From positions 6,366-70,365 of the forward strand of contig NZ_JBJHZZ010000015.1 of NCBI RefSeq assembly GCF_045310675.1: a stretch of 64,000 nucleotides of DNA, read 5' to 3'. Made by a program: the position numbers and the translations under genes. Below are positions 62,100 to 64,000 of the stretch, one piece after another. Numbering within the stretch: the first letter of the stretch is position 1; the number at the start of each line of letters is the position of its first letter. The DNA is from Clostridium_AT stratigraminis. Lineage in GTDB: Bacteria > Bacillota > Clostridia > Clostridiales > Clostridiaceae. Under the pieces are notes generated by a model that searched no databases, had not been told where the DNA came from, and worked only from the letters and a program-made list of their open reading frames with translations.

Positions 62100-62384
62100 A
62101 ATTATTATTCTTACTTCTGTTCCATCCTGGGCTTTTACTTCCACAAGTCTTAAACCTTTGTATTCTTTAAGTACATTAAGCCCTTTTCGAAGTTCTTTAA
62201 AATCGATGCACTCTACATACTGCTTTTGATCTTCTGGAATATACCTTTTAGCTATATTTACCCCAAGGCTTCCAAGGCCAAGCATAGCTTTTACAAACCC
62301 AATGGGAGCTGGCACTTTAAAGCTTCTTCCGCTGCTAAGTTTTACATAAACTCTCACCTTATTCAATCCTTTCATTAAAGGCAA
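62097..62384 (-). CDS. small protein of the DUF2089 operon, 95 aa
   Basis: A 95-aa basic protein: KVRVYVKLSSGRSFKVPAPI, GLGSLGVNIAKRYIPEDQKQ and VEVKAQDGTEVRIII. Its middle part resembles the repeated segments of the 62427-62810 protein (KMLKVRVLSA, VNVPVKFLKAIG), so both belong to one family of small clostridial proteins. No enzyme motif is visible. It is the third gene of an operon headed by a DUF2089 regulator. Confidence 0.65.
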   Translation of the reverse strand: MPLMKGLNKVRVYVKLSSGRSFKVPAPIGFVKAMLGLGSLGVNIAKRYIPEDQKQYVECIDFKELRKGLNVLKEYKGLRLVEVKAQDGTEVRIII

Positions 62385-62426
62385 CTAGGCTTCTTCAGCT
62401 CCAAGCTGCAAAGATAATTGAGCCCT

Positions 62427-62798
62427 CTATTCTATTGAGACCTCAATTATGTCGCCATTTGAACTTTTTACATCTACAATTTTACCCTCAAGTCCCGAAT
62501 CAATGGCTTCCATAATCATTTTTATGTCAATACCCTCCTGCTCTGAAACACCTGGTATTTTAATGTTATTTACAGCGTTACCTATAGCTTTTAAAAACTT
62601 AACCGGAACATTTACATTAACAGTGTCTTGTGTAGCCGAAAGCACCCTGACTTTAAGCATTTTATCTAAGTTAGAAGCTGCAGCTAGCTGAATATCATTT
62701 GAAGGCTTATTTAAGGCTTCAATAAGTTCAGTTGCCTTGTCAGAATCTATCTTTCCTTCTTCAACCATTTTTAAAATTCTTTTAACTTCTTCCTTCAT
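62427..62798 (-). CDS. SHOCT-like domain protein
   Basis: About 123 aa from ATG 62798; a GTG at 62810 is the alternative start. The N-terminal helix-turn-helix EEVKRILKMVEEGKIDSDKA is a SHOCT-type module (about 1-40), followed by a beta-rich domain (LKVRVLSATQDTVNVNVPVK). Such proteins are found with anti-sigma or membrane-stress modules in clostridia; the role here is unknown. It lies 34 bases after the DUF2089 gene and is probably co-transcribed. Confidence 0.65.
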   Translation of the reverse strand: MKEEVKRILKMVEEGKIDSDKATELIEALNKPSNDIQLAAASNLDKMLKVRVLSATQDTVNVNVPVKFLKAIGNAVNNIKIPGVSEQEGIDIKMIMEAIDSGLEGKIVDVKSSNGDIIEVSIE

Positions 62799-62844
62799 TT
62801 TATTACACACCCTTTATATTTTTATTATTCTCAAACCCCTATTT

Positions 62845-63210
62845 TTAGTCTTCTCTCATCATGTTTATGGCCTGCTCTGCTGAAATTTCACCTTTTTCAA
62901 GCATATCCAGTATATCTGTGCTGCCTATAACAGGCTTTTTTACAACAGTATAGCCCAGTGCTGAAACCACATCATCCAGCTTTGCTCTCACAGTTGGATA
63001 TGAAATGCCTAGCTCCTTTTCTACGTCTTTTATATTTCCTCTGCACCTTAAGAATACTTCCATAAAATAAAGCTGTTCTTTCTCTAAATACTCAAATTTA
63101 GAAAATTCAAATTCATTTTCTATGACTGTACCACATTTATTGCATTTCAGCTTTGCAATTTTTAATTTTGAATTACACACCGGACATTTGCTTATAACCT
63201 TATAACTCAT
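62845..63210 (-). CDS. DUF2089 zinc-ribbon/HTH regulator
   Basis: A 121-aa protein with an N-terminal zinc ribbon (KCPVCNSKLKIAKLKCNKCG, about 8-27) and a central helix-turn-helix (about 50-85; RCRGNIKDVEKELGISYPTV). This is the DUF2089 layout. The C-terminal LDMLEKGEISAEQAINMM is a SHOCT-like helix matching the start of the next gene product. It probably regulates its own operon. The start at 63210 has GGAGAG upstream. Confidence 0.85.
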   Translation of the reverse strand: MSYKVISKCPVCNSKLKIAKLKCNKCGTVIENEFEFSKFEYLEKEQLYFMEVFLRCRGNIKDVEKELGISYPTVRAKLDDVVSALGYTVVKKPVIGSTDILDMLEKGEISAEQAINMMRED

Positions 63211-63673
63211 ATACTCCTCTCCTTTACTATGATTCTATTATAATACGTTGTTTTAAATAAATCAATATGTAAATTAATTATTTCAATATATTGTTTATAA
63301 TAATTAATTATATTTAATTTTATTATTAATTATCTTAATTAGCCTCTGCGTTGATTTACCTAAACTCTAATTCTACTTAATTAAAAAGACCACTGCATGT
63401 AAGCAATAGTCTATTAATATAATTTGAATTCCTATATATTTTATTTCAAGTATATTAAAAAGTATGATCTTAATAACTGTATAAATATATTAACATTTGA
63501 TCTATTATGTCATAAAACTTCAAATTGATAAACATTTTAAAATAAAGTAAAATATTTTGTCTAAATATTTTACTTTATTTTCCAATCAATATGTATCATA
63601 ATATTCTTGTATACCTTATATAATAAACTATTGAGAATAGATATAAATACATTATTGGATAGGAGTCTTGTAA
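63211..63673. other. divergent intergenic region
   Basis: About 460 very AT-rich bases. I see a TATAAT at 63619-63624 that may serve the 63674 gene, and no other features. Confidence 0.45.
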
Positions 63674-63865
63674 ATGATAAAACTAAAATGTAAAAAATGC
63701 GGTCAAGCCTGGTATACAGCAAATACAAGATTAAATCAGAAATGCAGCGAATGCGGTGGACTTTTAGTTGAGGAAGAACTTAACTTCATAAGATCAGAAG
63801 AGGTTTCAATAAAGCCCGAACCCTCAAAGAATTGTGGACCGAAGGTTATACACCTAAACTGGTAA
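63674..63865 (+). CDS. small zinc-ribbon protein, 63 aa
   Basis: A 63-aa protein with two CxxC knuckles: KCKKCGQAWYT and KCSECGGLLVE, a compact zinc ribbon. The C-terminus is charged (EEVSIKPEPSKN). There is no enzyme motif. GGAG lies before ATG 63674. It may be an RNA- or protein-binding adaptor; the function is unknown. Confidence 0.7.
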   Translation: MIKLKCKKCGQAWYTANTRLNQKCSECGGLLVEEELNFIRSEEVSIKPEPSKNCGPKVIHLNW

Positions 63866-63927
63866 CCCAGTAAAATAAATTTACAAAAAAGTAAGTCAAG
63901 GGTAAAAACATCCACTTATATGCAAAA

Positions 63928-63975
63928 GGGGGTGTCGCAAAACTACCTTGAAAAGTAGTTTTGCGATACTCCTTT
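63928..63975. terminator. long hairpin at the window end (terminator or element end)
   Basis: GGTGTCGCAAAACTAC (about 63930-63945) pairs with GTAGTTTTGCGATACTCC (63955-63972) over about 16 bp with G-T pairs, followed by TTTT. It could be the terminator of the zinc-ribbon gene. TGTCGCAAAACTA-like ends also occur in some insertion sequences, and the window stops before this can be judged. Confidence 0.5.
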
Positions 63976-64000
63976 TCATTTTTAGACGCGAAGAAGTCAT

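Overview
The window looks like the chromosome of a low-GC, spore-forming Clostridium-type Firmicute. The evidence is very AT-rich DNA, Shine-Dalgarno-led genes, the core string dnaB / Lon-family protease / rplI / gdpP / DUF2232 / MazG-like, and a complete lysine-fermentation operon.

Region 1 (1-21.04 kb) is an integron-like gene-cassette array. Sixteen attC-like sites (S1-S16, numbered left to right; S7 and S10 are partial) separate small, unrelated cargo genes. Almost all cargo is on the minus strand. A tyrosine recombinase (19987-21039, minus) lies at the right-hand end beside a candidate attI (about 19877-19960). Cassettes, read from attI leftwards, are: C1 18775-19881 (DUF4279, zinc-finger protein), C2 17893-18774 (DUF2625), C3 16350-17892 (membrane protein, SH3-like lipoprotein), C4 14823-16349 (nucleotidyltransferase), C5 13091-14822 (ParB-like-motif protein), C6 12228-13090 (unknown), C7 about 11639-12227 (hexapeptide transferase remnant), C8 9900-about 11638 (TraB/GumN lipoprotein on the plus strand), C9 9117-9899 (membrane protein), C10 8679-9116 (truncated MerR), C11 7752-8678 (MazG-like plus a small membrane protein), C12 6884-7751 (86-aa protein), C13 6062-6883 (frameshifted GNAT), C14 4821-6061 (TPR lipoprotein), C15 4105-4820 (frameshifted DUF2185-like), C16 23-4104 (OsmC, XRE regulator, unknown gene and a group II intron). 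Site arms covary. The two ends of each cassette match each other, not the neighbouring cassette, which places the crossover at AA|C on the plus strand (G|TT on the minus strand). The integrase has all catalytic residues but lacks the insertion typical of IntI proteins, carries an extra N-terminal domain, and points the same way as the cassettes. Complete integrons are rarely reported in Firmicutes, so this is the main candidate for an undescribed system.

Region 2 (21.4-34.4 kb) is the lysine fermentation operon on the minus strand (kal, kce, CoA-transferase A and B, kdd, kamA, kamB, kamC, kamD, kamE). It starts from a consensus sigma-A promoter and a lysine riboswitch whose alternative pairings suggest switching on by lysine. 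A divergent APC-family amino-acid permease (plus strand) probably imports the substrate.

Region 3 (34.4-50.7 kb) holds an HD-domain protein, a kinase-fold protein, a tubulin/FtsZ-like protein paired with a von Willebrand A protein, an ammonium transporter with a sigma-54 promoter next to a sigma-54 activator/histidine-kinase pair, a cell-wall-binding glycosidase, a Met/His-rich protein and a fibronectin-III/propeller protein.

Region 4 (50.7-64 kb) holds a two-gene unit beside tRNA-Thr(CGT), an Hsp20 gene with a CtsR box, and housekeeping genes (dnaB, Lon-family protease, rplI, gdpP, DUF2232, MazG-like), followed by a cation-efflux gene and a small DUF2089 regulatory operon.
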